Position numbers and translations under genes: made by a program. Positions 1 through 7,958 of a stretch of 64,000 bases of DNA are shown piece after piece (within the stretch, counting starts at the first letter, position 1; each line of letters starts with the position of its first letter). This DNA comes from JBEVJC01 sp040510375 (lineage in GTDB: Bacteria; Bacteroidota; Bacteroidia; Chitinophagales; Chitinophagaceae). The stretch is from NCBI GenBank assembly GCA_040510375.1, contig JBEVJC010000022.1, positions 124,001-188,000 on the forward strand, given 5' to 3'. A model generated the notes under the pieces. That model had not been told where the DNA came from. It saw nothing but the letters and a program-made list of their open reading frames with translations, and did not search any database.

Positions 1-1
1 T

Positions 2-928
2 ACGTGCTTTTGTTGCAGCACCAGCCTGGGCGATAATATTCTTTGCACCTGCAATTGCTTCATCAAACGAACCTTTCTTCCAGAGGGTCTGCACACGCAG
101 GTAGTCGTTCTGCGGGTCTGCATCCGAACTTTCAATATACTTCTTGGCAAACTGCTCGGCAGTAGCCAGGTCCTTCGCAGTATAATAAAGATCGTAATAG
201 GCTGGTGCAAAACGTGCATCCTTTGTGATCGCTTCGTTCAGGTATTTGTCAAACATCTCGGTGTTCTTCTGGCTCTCAAAAAGTTTGGCAAGACGGTGAG
301 ATGCCGCTGCAAAATTTCCGTTGGCCTGAAGCGCTGAGTTGTAGGCCTGGAAGGCCTGACCACCACCTTCACCTGGTTTAGCTTTGCGGTACGCATTACC
401 AAGATTCAGGTAGATATCTGCCAGTAATGCATTATCCAGTTTTTTCTGCTGGGAAGCGAGTTCAAGTTGCTGAACCGCATAATTAATATCGCCTTTTTTA
501 GTTTTGTCATCATAGCCAGATACGATCGCACGGCCAACCGCATTCAGGATTACCGGATCATCACCCTTCTTTGTTCTTGTCATGGTAATCGCCGCTTCAA
601 AACGCTGGCGTGCTTCACTGATTTTGTTCTCCCTCAATTCTACCTGCCCCATACCAACAATTACTAGTGGTGCATTTGCACTGGCAAGTAACGCTTTTTC
701 ATACACCGACTTGGCAGCTGCTACATCGTCCTTTTCCAGATACGTTTGTCCCAACCAGTAGGTAGCCTCGATATTATTCGGGTTTGAAGCCAACAATTTC
801 TCAAAGGTTGCCTTCGCGCTTTTGTAACGCTCTGCATACAGATCATTGATCCCTTCCTGTAAAGACTGAGCCTGAACCACGGAAGCAAATAACAACCCTG
901 TTATTAATGCAATTGAAATTTTCTTCAT
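2..928 (-). CDS. Tetratricopeptide-repeat protein, C-terminus cut by window edge
   Basis: The frame is open from an ATG at 928 down to the left edge (309 codons), so the C-terminus is missing. The product starts with a signal peptide (MKKISIALITGLLFASVVQA-Q), so it is exported. It then has repeated helical pairs of TPR type, for example NPNNIEATYWLGQTYLEKDD and later ALLADIYLNLGNAYRKAKPG. TPR proteins act as scaffolds; no enzymatic motif is visible. A Bacteroidota -7 element (TATATTTG, minus strand, 954-961) lies 25 nt upstream of the ATG. It follows the PstS-like lipoprotein gene on the same strand after a 41-nt gap, an arrangement often seen near TonB/ExbD genes in this phylum (recollection, not tested). 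Confidence 0.85.
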   Translation of the reverse strand, partial: MKKISIALITGLLFASVVQAQSLQEGINDLYAERYKSAKATFEKLLASNPNNIEATYWLGQTYLEKDDVAAAKSVYEKALLASANAPLVIVGMGQVELRENKISEARQRFEAAITMTRTKKGDDPVILNAVGRAIVSGYDDKTKKGDINYAVQQLELASQQKKLDNALLADIYLNLGNAYRKAKPGEGGGQAFQAYNSALQANGNFAAASHRLAKLFESQKNTEMFDKYLNEAITKDARFAPAYYDLYYTAKDLATAEQFAKKYIESSDADPQNDYLRVQTLWKKGSFDEAIAGAKNIIAQAGAATKAR

Positions 929-953
929 TGTTTAATTCACTTTTAGAGGTTCG

Positions 954-961
954 CAAATATA
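954..961 (-). promoter_or_regulatory. Candidate -7 promoter element of the TPR gene
   Basis: The minus strand reads TATATTTG, matching the Bacteroidota consensus TAnnTTTG, 25 nt before the ATG at 928. No clear TTTG -33 element was found at the expected spacing. Confidence 0.45.
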
Positions 962-969
962 TAAGCACT

Positions 970-1908
970 TTAATTATCCTTAACCTGTACTGACCGAAGA
1001 ATGAAATTTTCCTGGGCGGGAGCAAGATAAGCTCTTTTGAAAATCAATTGACCGGTACGGCTTTCTAAAAAATTCGCAAAGCCATAACCGAGACCCAGAT
1101 GCACCTTCTCTTTCAGCACATATACCAAATCACGTACCATAGGGTACCTTTTTTCATAAATATTTACCTGCACCGGTAAAACATACGCCCCGGAATCAAC
1201 CAGGCTCTCCACCCTCGAAACTTTAACTTTTTGCAGGAAACTAACCTGTTCGGGGTCCTCATAATTGCCAATCCAGCTTACTCCTATGAAACCCACTGCC
1301 CGCGGCGTTCTGGACACATAATCGATCACTTCCCTGCTACTTCGTGCCGCCATCGCGTTTTTTCCCAGCGGCTGGTCTTTTAATACTGAATCGACGATAT
1401 AACGTACCGTACTGGTTGCCTGTACTCCGTCAAATACCGGGACCAGGCCGGTTTTTGAGGTTCCTGACAGGATTTCCCTCAGCTCCTTCATCGTAAACAT
1501 GGAATCGGGCGACGCGGGATTTACAATCACGGCAATTGCATCATATGCCACTACATTCCAGCTGGGTGATGCATGCATCGAATCAATGATATACCGTTCT
1601 TCACCCCTTGTATAATGCCTTGTTGTAATTACCATCCGCACACTGTCGTTCGCAAAATCTTTCAGGCACTCTGCTTCCGGTTTATAAGATACGTTCACTT
1701 CCGCAAAACGGTTGTTCGCTTCAAAGACCTTGATCTCCTCATCTATCGCGGGTTTGAACGATTCATCCACGCTGATATTGATCCTTCCCCGTACCGGTGT
1801 TTCCAGTCTTTCTTCATCCTGCTGCCGGTATGTTTTACAGGCACCAAATAACAACAGACAGCTACCGGCTACAACCAGACTTTTCAAAATAAAACTGTTT
1901 AACCACAT
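970..1908 (-). CDS. PstS-like substrate-binding lipoprotein
   Basis: 312 aa. The N-terminus is a lipoprotein signal with lipobox LFGAC at about residues 20-24, so the mature protein should be anchored by Cys24. The remainder reads as a type II periplasmic-binding-protein fold of the PstS-like phosphate-binding family, with segments such as AYDAIAVIVNPASPDSMFTM, MKELREILSG and SSREVIDYVSRTPRAVGFIG. No pstCAB genes lie next to it, so a phosphate-transport role cannot be assumed. In Bacteroidota such stand-alone proteins often sit beside TonB/ExbD/TPR genes, as here with the TPR gene downstream. It follows the small membrane-protein gene by 6 nt, so the two are probably co-transcribed. Confidence 0.8.
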   Translation of the reverse strand: MWLNSFILKSLVVAGSCLLLFGACKTYRQQDEERLETPVRGRINISVDESFKPAIDEEIKVFEANNRFAEVNVSYKPEAECLKDFANDSVRMVITTRHYTRGEERYIIDSMHASPSWNVVAYDAIAVIVNPASPDSMFTMKELREILSGTSKTGLVPVFDGVQATSTVRYIVDSVLKDQPLGKNAMAARSSREVIDYVSRTPRAVGFIGVSWIGNYEDPEQVSFLQKVKVSRVESLVDSGAYVLPVQVNIYEKRYPMVRDLVYVLKEKVHLGLGYGFANFLESRTGQLIFKRAYLAPAQENFILRSVQVKDN

Positions 1909-1914
1909 AAGTTT

Positions 1915-2157
1915 TTATTTGAAATAATCTTTTTTATAACCACGGTAAACCCTCCAGCAGCCATATAACATACAGATCACGCCAAAGATCTTATCGTATG
2001 AGTTCGGCGGAAATTTTTCGTTGAACTCAAAACTGAACTGGTTCCTGAAAAACAAAAACGCACCCGCAACAACGATCGCCACCCCGATTCCGTAATCAAG
2101 CATTGATCGCATGCCTGCCACCTGCTTCCTCCTTTTCTGTTCATATTCTTCCAGCAT
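1915..2157 (-). CDS. Small two-helix membrane protein
   Basis: 80 aa from the ATG at 2157. A longer frame begins with GTG at 2259, but the ATG leaves a more natural N-terminus (MLEEYEQKRRKQVAGMRSML). A charged N-terminal stretch is followed by a hydrophobic segment (GIGVAIVVAGAFLFF), a short loop with FPPNSYDK, and a second hydrophobic segment (IFGVICMLYGCWRVYRGY). I recognise it only as a conserved-looking small membrane protein. It sits 6 nt upstream of the PstS-like lipoprotein gene and probably shares its transcript. Function unknown. Confidence 0.6.
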   Translation of the reverse strand: MLEEYEQKRRKQVAGMRSMLDYGIGVAIVVAGAFLFFRNQFSFEFNEKFPPNSYDKIFGVICMLYGCWRVYRGYKKDYFK

Positions 2158-2335
2158 ACCACTTGTTTTCAGGATTGGCAATTTATTGAATTTCTCCTTT
2201 ATTTTGTTTAAATAGATATTAAATTCAATGCTTTTCCCCGGTTTAGTAAAAAATCTCACAGGTTTAGATGCAAATCACTAAGTTATCCATATCCGGAAGT
2301 TGCCGGCTCCCTGTTTTTAACATACACTGAACGAT

Positions 2336-2343
2336 TACCTTTG
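2336..2343 (+). promoter_or_regulatory. -7 promoter element of the phosphatase-hisS operon
   Basis: TACCTTTG, an exact TAnnTTTG match, ends only 5 nt before the ATG at 2349. This implies a very short or absent 5' leader. Confidence 0.55.
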
Positions 2344-2348
2344 CAGGC

Positions 2349-2855
2349 ATGAGAATCCTGATGGTTTGTCTTGGAAATATCTGCCGCAGCCCGCTGGCAG
2401 AGGGTATCCTGCGGTATAAGGCCGGCGCAGCCGGACTTGACTGGCAGGTGGACAGTGCCGGCACAAACAGTTACCATACCGGCGAACCGCCGCACCGCCT
2501 TTCCCAGAAAGTGGCCAGGCTGAACGGTATTGAAATCTGCGACCAGCGGGCACGCCGCTTTACCGCACCCGATATGGACCTGTACGATAAAATTTATGCC
2601 CTGGCCACCGACGTGATGGAGGAGATCAGGATTATAGCAGGCAGTTCATTCCAGCCCGGAAAAACGGGATTACTGATGGACGAACTTTTTCCCGGCAGTA
2701 ACCTGGACGTGCCGGATCCCTGGTACGGGGAAGAACCAGATTATCATGATGTTTATAAAATGCTTGATGAAGTGTGTGAGGTTATCATATTAAAATACGG
2801 AAATCAAAAGGGCCGCAGTAAGCCCGTTGAAATTAAAACCAGCAGTCAACAATAA
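2349..2855 (+). CDS. Low-molecular-weight protein-tyrosine phosphatase
   Basis: 168 aa, the usual family length. The P-loop CLGNICRS (residues 7-14) is the CX5R(S/T) catalytic signature, with nucleophile Cys7 and phosphate-binding Arg13. The general-acid loop is DPWYG near residue 123. It should remove phosphate from tyrosine (possibly arginine) residues of cytosolic proteins; the target is unknown. Its stop overlaps the hisS start by one base (TAATG), so translation is coupled. No capsule or tyrosine-kinase genes are nearby, so a polysaccharide-control role has no local support. Confidence 0.92.
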   Translation: MRILMVCLGNICRSPLAEGILRYKAGAAGLDWQVDSAGTNSYHTGEPPHRLSQKVARLNGIEICDQRARRFTAPDMDLYDKIYALATDVMEEIRIIAGSSFQPGKTGLLMDELFPGSNLDVPDPWYGEEPDYHDVYKMLDEVCEVIILKYGNQKGRSKPVEIKTSSQQ

Positions 2856-4225
2856 TGGCCAGGATCAATGTCAGTTTACCACAAGGCACCAGGGATTTTT
2901 CACCGGAGGTGGTTCGTAAACGAAACTTTATTTTTAATACCATCAGGAATGTTTTTGAGTTGTACGGGTTCGAACCTCTCGAAACCCCGGCAATGGAAAA
3001 CCTGTCGACCCTGATGGGTAAATATGGAGAAGAAGGCGATAAACTGATCTTTAAAATTCTGAACAACGGCCTGGGCGATCCGAAGAATGCGGAAAAAACC
3101 AGGGCCGCTTTCAGCCAGGTTTTGCTTGGAAAAAATGATAAAGACCTCACCGAACGCGCACTGAAATACGACCTGACCATTCCCTTTGCACGGTACGTGG
3201 CGATGAACCAGGCAACGCTGACATTCCCCTTTAAACGTTATCAGATCCAGCCGGTTTGGAGGGCCGACAAGCCTCAAAGAGGCCGCTACCGCGAGTTTTA
3301 CCAGTGTGATGCCGATGTGGTGGGAAGCCGGTCGCTGATAAATGAAGTAGAACTGATCCAGATTTATTCCACCGTGTTCCAGCAACTGGGAGTACGGGTT
3401 GAAATAAAAATCAACAGCCGCAAGATCCTTGCAGCACTTGCTGAAACTATTGGTGCGGGCGAACGGCTGACCGATATCACCGTTGCAATAGATAAACTGG
3501 ATAAGATCGGACTTGATAAAGTCCTGGTAGAACTAACTGCAAAAGAATTTGCAGAAAATCAGGTTAACCTGATAAAAGAATTCCTTGCCATCCAGGGCGA
3601 TAATACCCATAAATTAAACAGCCTCCGTGAACTGCTGGGTGTGAGTAATATCGGTGCCCAGGGCATCGAAGAACTGGAGACGATCCTTTATTACCCGGGT
3701 ATTGATGTCATTCAACCGGTGCTTGACCTTACACTTGCAAGGGGACTGAATTATTATACTGGCGCCATCCTGGAAGTGCGCGCACTCGACGCCGTAATGG
3801 GCAGTATCGGCGGTGGTGGCCGTTATGATGATCTTACCGGACTGTTTGGTGTTCCCGGAATCCCGGGTGTGGGTATCTCTTTCGGGGTCGACCGTATTTA
3901 TGATGTGATGGAAGAACTTGGCCTCTTCCCCGGCGATCTTCTCAGCACATCAAAAATCCTGTTCTTTAACCTGGGTGAAAAAGAGAGCCAGCTGGCTTTC
4001 CGGTTATTGCAACAACTCCGTAGCCAGGGTATCAGTGGCGAGATTTATCCGGAGAATGTAAAATTTGACAAACAGTTCAAATACGCCACAAAGAAAAACA
4101 TACCGTTTATTGCCATCATCGGCGAAAAAGAACTGGAAGAGCAAACTGTTACAGTTAAAGACCTCCGTTCATCGTTGCAGTCTTCCGTAAACTGGGAGAA
4201 GTTACCCGGATTCAGTTTTGATTAA
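2855..4225 (+). CDS. hisS: Histidine--tRNA ligase
   Basis: 456 aa. Class II aminoacyl-tRNA synthetase that charges tRNA-His. It starts LPQGTRDFSPE. Motif 2 lies around RYREFYQCDADVVG. The histidine-specific LARGLNYYTGAILEV is followed by the glycine-rich GSIGGGGRYDDLTG, and a C-terminal anticodon-binding domain includes SGEIYPENVKFDKQFKYA. The ATG overlaps the stop of the upstream phosphatase gene by one base. It is close in length to the bacterial enzymes, with no sign of damage. Confidence 0.97.
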   Translation: MARINVSLPQGTRDFSPEVVRKRNFIFNTIRNVFELYGFEPLETPAMENLSTLMGKYGEEGDKLIFKILNNGLGDPKNAEKTRAAFSQVLLGKNDKDLTERALKYDLTIPFARYVAMNQATLTFPFKRYQIQPVWRADKPQRGRYREFYQCDADVVGSRSLINEVELIQIYSTVFQQLGVRVEIKINSRKILAALAETIGAGERLTDITVAIDKLDKIGLDKVLVELTAKEFAENQVNLIKEFLAIQGDNTHKLNSLRELLGVSNIGAQGIEELETILYYPGIDVIQPVLDLTLARGLNYYTGAILEVRALDAVMGSIGGGGRYDDLTGLFGVPGIPGVGISFGVDRIYDVMEELGLFPGDLLSTSKILFFNLGEKESQLAFRLLQQLRSQGISGEIYPENVKFDKQFKYATKKNIPFIAIIGEKELEEQTVTVKDLRSSLQSSVNWEKLPGFSFD

Positions 4226-4238
4226 ACAATCAGTATGA

Positions 4239-4607
4239 TTAATTCCAACTGAACAGATAACATTCACGGAACAACATTGTAGTAGAATCCGTCTTCGTGC
4301 CTTCCAGTATCGTATCATCCACCTGGATGGTTATTCCCGTGATTTTTTTATCAGTGTTACGTTTGAACGTGGCAAGTGCGCCGAAGGCATCTACTGAATA
4401 CATATCAACATCTATCCGCGTAAGTGTTGAATTACCTGCATCGGAGGCGGCATAGAGGCCTCCCTTGTCAATGGTAACGGTAACCAGTGACACCGGTCCG
4501 CCTTCGGGAAACTTATACTTTCCGGTGAACTCCTGTAGAGAATCCACCTGTGCCGATGCGATATATACACTTGTCACCAGCAGGACAGACAAAAGAATTT
4601 TTTTCAT
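4239..4607 (-). CDS. Small secreted protein, DUF3471-like
   Basis: 122 aa from the ATG at 4607; the frame extends further up, but the signal peptide MKKILLSVLLVTSVYIASAQ begins there. The mature part starts LQEFTGKYKFPEGGP and continues with beta-strand-like repeats. This resembles the small DUF3471-type domain found at the C-terminus of some exported hydrolases (inference from pattern only). It has no catalytic motif. It is convergent with hisS (13-nt gap) and lies upstream of the thiolase gene's 3' end without overlap. Confidence 0.65.
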   Translation of the reverse strand: MKKILLSVLLVTSVYIASAQVDSLQEFTGKYKFPEGGPVSLVTVTIDKGGLYAASDAGNSTLTRIDVDMYSVDAFGALATFKRNTDKKITGITIQVDDTILEGTKTDSTTMLFRECYLFSWN

Positions 4608-4635
4608 AAGCGTGACGTTAAATTGTGGTCTCAAA

Positions 4636-5832
4636 TTACATTAAGTTTTCGTAAATAACAGCGGCTCCCTGACCAACACCCACACACATGGTGGCCAGTC
4701 CGTACCTGACATTCCTCCTGGCCATTTCATGAAGTAAAGTGGTGGAAATGCGCACCCCGCTGCATCCCAGGGGATGGCCGATGGCAATGGATCCGCCATT
4801 TACATTTACTTTGTCTACCGGGAGACCGAGTTCCCTGATACACGCGATCGACTGCGAAGCAAATGCTTCATTGAGTTCAATCAGGTCGAGCTGGCCGATT
4901 GTCAGTCCGGCCCGGGACAGGGCCTTCCGGCTTGCTTCCACCGGACCAATGCCCATGATCGCCGGATCAACTCCCGTTATTGCCATTGATAAAATTCTGG
5001 CCATTGGTTTTAATCCAAAACGCGCTACCGCGTTTTCACTCGCTATCAGAACTGCAGCAGCCCCATCATTAATACCGGCAGAATTACCGGCGGTAACCGT
5101 TCCATCCTTTACGAATGCAGGTTTCAGGGCTGCCAGTTTTTCCAGTGTCGACTGGCGCGGATGTTCATCTGTTTCAACAAGCCGATGACCTTCGTGCGTT
5201 TTTACATTTACTCCCACCAGTTCCCGCTGCCATTTACCGGCCGCCAACGCTTCAAAATATTTTTGCTGGGAAGAAAGCGCAAACGTATCCTGTTCCATCC
5301 TGGAAATATCCCAGCGCCGGGCCACATTTTCAGCTGTTTCACCCATTGTATAGGGATAATATTTTTCTGCCAGTGCCGGATTGATAAAACGCCAGCCGAG
5401 TGTGGTGTCGAAGGTTTCAACCGAACGCTGGAAGGGCTGGGTTGCCTTGGCCGTTACAAAGGGCGCACGGGTCATACTTTCTGTCCCTGCTGCAATGATC
5501 AGTTCTGCCTCGCCGCATATAACCTGCCTGGATGCATCCATGATTGCCTGGAGACCGGAAGCGCATAAACGGTTAACCGTAGCGCCTGCAACAGTAACGG
5601 GTAAACCCGCAAGCAGCGCGGACATGCGCGCAACATTACGATTGTCCTCCCCGGCCTGGTTGGCAGCACCCGCAATCACGTCTTCAATGGCTGCCGGATT
5701 TATATCCGGATTACGTTCCATCAGGGCCACAATTACCCGGGCAAGCAGGTCGTCCGGACGGACAGAAGCCAGGGCTCCCCCAAAACGGGCTACAGGCGTA
5801 CGGCAGGCGTCAATTATATATGCTGGATTCAT
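4636..5832 (-). CDS. Acetyl-CoA acyltransferase (thiolase)
   Basis: 398 aa from the ATG at 5832 (MNPAYIIDACRTPVARFGGA). The open frame extends to 5937, but that would overlap rlmN. Thiolase landmarks: nucleophilic Cys in NRLCASGLQAI, the GGSIAIGHPLGCSG loop with catalytic His, and the second catalytic Cys in MCVGVGQGAA. The CVGVGQG ending resembles 3-oxoadipyl-CoA/3-ketoacyl-CoA thiolases (PcaF/FadA type) more than biosynthetic acetyl-CoA acetyltransferases. No other beta-oxidation gene is adjacent, so the exact substrate stays open. It diverges from rlmN across about 75 bp. Confidence 0.9.
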   Translation of the reverse strand: MNPAYIIDACRTPVARFGGALASVRPDDLLARVIVALMERNPDINPAAIEDVIAGAANQAGEDNRNVARMSALLAGLPVTVAGATVNRLCASGLQAIMDASRQVICGEAELIIAAGTESMTRAPFVTAKATQPFQRSVETFDTTLGWRFINPALAEKYYPYTMGETAENVARRWDISRMEQDTFALSSQQKYFEALAAGKWQRELVGVNVKTHEGHRLVETDEHPRQSTLEKLAALKPAFVKDGTVTAGNSAGINDGAAAVLIASENAVARFGLKPMARILSMAITGVDPAIMGIGPVEASRKALSRAGLTIGQLDLIELNEAFASQSIACIRELGLPVDKVNVNGGSIAIGHPLGCSGVRISTTLLHEMARRNVRYGLATMCVGVGQGAAVIYENLM

Positions 5833-5892
5833 GAACTTGTTAATTTCTAAGGGCAAATATCCGGGAAATCCCCTGAATCCCTGATTCCGTGC

Positions 5893-5900
5893 TATCTTTG
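5893..5900 (+). promoter_or_regulatory. -7 promoter element of rlmN
   Basis: TATCTTTG, an exact TAnnTTTG match, ends 7 nt before the rlmN ATG at 5908, again implying a very short leader. Confidence 0.55.
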
Positions 5901-5907
5901 CCGGATC

Positions 5908-6951
5908 ATGAACAGCGCTTCGCAGAACATCCGCCACCTCGATCTGGCGGAAATTGAATCCTTTGTAGAAAAGATGGGAGAAAAGAAATTCAGGGCCCGG
6001 CAGGTCTATGAATGGATCTGGCTGAAACAGGCCAGGAATTTTAATGAGATGACCAACCTCAGCAAGGAATTCCGTGCAAACCTGGATAAGGAATTCACGC
6101 TTCCCGCCCTCACTATGGATGCCACCCAGTATTCAGATGATGGCACCGTGAAATCAAGATTCAAAACACATGACGGGCACCTGGTGGAAGGAGTGCTGAT
6201 TCCTACCGACAAACGTAATACAGCCTGCGTATCCTCGCAGATCGGTTGTTCACTCAGTTGTAAATTCTGTGCAACCGGTTATATTGACCGCAAACGTAAT
6301 CTCGATTATGATGAGATCTATGATGAAGTTGCCCTGATAAATGAACAAAGCGAAAGGATTTACGGAAAGAAATTATCCAATATTGTATTCATGGGTATGG
6401 GCGAACCCCTGCTCAATTACAAAAACGTGCTGAAGGCAATTGAAAAGATTACCTCACCCGATGGAATGGGCATGAGCCCGCGCCGGATAACGGTTTCAAC
6501 GGCAGGTGTGGCCAAACAGATCAGGGCCCTGGGTGATAGTAAGGTGAAGTTCAAACTTGCCCTTTCACTCCATGCAGCCAATGATGCCAAACGGCACGAA
6601 ATCATGCCGATCAACGACAGCAATAATATCCAGTCGCTGATCGAAGCACTGAATTATTTCTACAAACAAACGAAGAACGAGATCACATTCGAATACATTC
6701 TCTTCAACGAATTCAATGATAGCCTTAAAGACGCAGATGAACTGATCCGGATTTACCGGCAGGTCCCGGCCGACCTGGTGAATATCATTGAGTACAATCC
6801 CATCGCCTTTGCCAAATTCACCAAACCATCAGAAGAGAAGGTGGATGCATTTATGGCCTACCTGGAAAAACATAAAGTAAATGCCCGGCTGCGAAGAAGC
6901 CGCGGTAAAGATATTGACGCCGCCTGCGGACAACTGGCCAATAAGGGCTGA
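5908..6951 (+). CDS. rlmN: Dual-specificity 23S rRNA/tRNA adenine-C2 methyltransferase
   Basis: 347 aa. Radical-SAM enzyme that methylates C2 of A2503 in 23S rRNA and A37 in some tRNAs. The iron-sulphur cluster motif CX3CX2C is at Cys114, Cys118 and Cys121 (IGCSLSCKFCATG). The family's GMGEP motif (FMGMGEPLLNYKNV) and the C-terminal mCys-forming cysteine (DAACGQL, Cys340) are both present. The length is normal. The gene ends 115 bp before the left repeat of the tRNA-Ala island. Confidence 0.97.
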   Translation: MNSASQNIRHLDLAEIESFVEKMGEKKFRARQVYEWIWLKQARNFNEMTNLSKEFRANLDKEFTLPALTMDATQYSDDGTVKSRFKTHDGHLVEGVLIPTDKRNTACVSSQIGCSLSCKFCATGYIDRKRNLDYDEIYDEVALINEQSERIYGKKLSNIVFMGMGEPLLNYKNVLKAIEKITSPDGMGMSPRRITVSTAGVAKQIRALGDSKVKFKLALSLHAANDAKRHEIMPINDSNNIQSLIEALNYFYKQTKNEITFEYILFNEFNDSLKDADELIRIYRQVPADLVNIIEYNPIAFAKFTKPSEEKVDAFMAYLEKHKVNARLRRSRGKDIDAACGQLANKG

Positions 6952-7033
6952 GGACAATACAATCACCGTAGCGTACATGGAGATGCGAACGATTGCCCAA
7001 AGCATGTCGGGACAGTATCTGCTAACTAATGTG

Positions 7034-7070
7034 CAAAAAAACCAGATAACCACTTTTAGTGATTATCCGG
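7034..7070 (-). terminator. Imperfect hairpin with T-tract, likely the original tRNA-Ala terminator
   Basis: On the minus strand, AACCGGATAATCACT pairs with AGTGGTTATCTGGTT (two mismatches) and is followed by seven T. It lies directly after the tRNA-3'-end-like repeat, just as a second hairpin lies after the intact tRNA at 10799-10822. Confidence 0.55.
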
Positions 7071-7080
7071 TTGGTGGAGG
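7066..7080 (+). repeat. Left 15-bp direct repeat (candidate attachment site)
   Basis: TCCGGTTGGTGGAGG, identical to 10816-10830. On the minus strand it reads CCTCCACCA (the last nine bases of tRNA-Ala including CCA) plus ACCGGA. It is what an integrase crossover in a tRNA 3' end leaves at the far side of an inserted element. Confidence 0.6.
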
Positions 7081-7268
7081 TAGCCGGACTTCTATAAAAC
7101 AACTTATGGGTTTATTGAAGTTTATCGACGGTTGAGAACTGCTTAAAATCAATGAAATATTTTTTTTGGCGAAGATTTACACGCGGGATGTGCACGAATT
7201 AAAGGCTGAAAATCAGAAATCATGTTGATTATCAGCCAATATCTGAGTGTTTGGATGAGCTATACATT

Positions 7269-7958
7269 CTAAGCGGTAGTGCGGAGAAAACCACTTGTAC
7301 TTAAGCTCTCCATGATTATACTTTTTATCTCTCTCATGATCCTAAAAGTAGATGCGTACACCCTATTATAAATTTGTTCTGTTACGCCGCCTCTTTCTAC
7401 TCCATGCGCAATTTTATTCCGGATATTTAGTAAGGTATGAATATCTCCGTCAATTACTTTAAATGCATCATGTTCAAAACCAAGATAAAAAAGTATTTTA
7501 CTTAAGACAATTGGCTTTAGATTGGATTCGGTGTCGGCAATACTGTCTGGGATCACAACTTGCGTCATTTCAAATCTCTGCATAGTTTCAATGAATTCCC
7601 TGTCCCTCGCAAAACGGTGTAGTTTGCCTTCATTAGGCAGGGAATTTCTGAACAGTTCGGATTTTTTATCGGGTTGTCTCATTTCATCGAATATTTTAGA
7701 CATAGCCGATGCCGCCAATGCAAAATTCACATCCTTACAAAAGAGGCTTTCCTCGTTTATAGTTTTTATATAGGTAAGAAATACAAATTTACAAAAACCT
7801 TCGAAATGAGCATAGAGCATAAGCACGGTAGCTCGTCTGAGCTGGTCTTTGCTGTCTACATTGTCCAGATCAGCAATTTGATTGTGGAGAAAACGTATCT
7901 CTTCTGTCCTCCATTGGAGATCTTCCTCCACCTCCGCCCATATCTGATCAAGGTTCAT
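7269..7958 (-). CDS. HEPN-domain protein, MAE_28990/MAE_18760-like (putative RNase)
   Basis: 229 aa. The all-alpha sequence has two family hallmarks: an early helix with YAHFEGFCKFVF (residues 49-60), and the HEPN catalytic motif RX4H in NIRNKIAHG (Arg180-His185). HEPN proteins with this motif are commonly metal-independent endoribonucleases used as toxins or defence effectors. The family assignment comes from the motif pair and length; RNase activity is inferred. Its ATG overlaps the DUF262 stop by 4 bases (ATGA), so the two are translationally coupled, which suggests a joint complex. It is the last gene of the island operon, and is AT-rich compared with the surrounding chromosome. Confidence 0.8.
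   Translation of the reverse strand: MNLDQIWAEVEEDLQWRTEEIRFLHNQIADLDNVDSKDQLRRATVLMLYAHFEGFCKFVFLTYIKTINEESLFCKDVNFALAASAMSKIFDEMRQPDKKSELFRNSLPNEGKLHRFARDREFIETMQRFEMTQVVIPDSIADTESNLKPIVLSKILFYLGFEHDAFKVIDGDIHTLLNIRNKIAHGVERGGVTEQIYNRVYASTFRIMREIKSIIMESLSTSGFLRTTA

Larger units (their letters stand above)
6952..7268. other. Gene-free junction: rlmN tail, left island boundary, HEPN 3' flank
   Basis: 317 bp without a supportable gene. It holds an imperfect hairpin with a poly-T tail on the minus strand (7034-7070) and the 15-bp repeat at 7066-7080. After about 7081 the sequence is AT-rich and ends at the HEPN stop codon. An 84-codon frame overlapping rlmN has no protein character. Nothing else was recognised. 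Confidence 0.7.

Noticed and set aside
5833..5937. Longer N-terminus for the thiolase
   Set aside because: The extra 35 codons overlap the rlmN promoter and start and do not match thiolase N-termini; ATG 5832 does.
6881..7135. 84-codon plus-strand frame overlapping the rlmN 3' end and the left repeat
   Set aside because: Its first part is rlmN in another frame, and the rest has no recognisable protein pattern.
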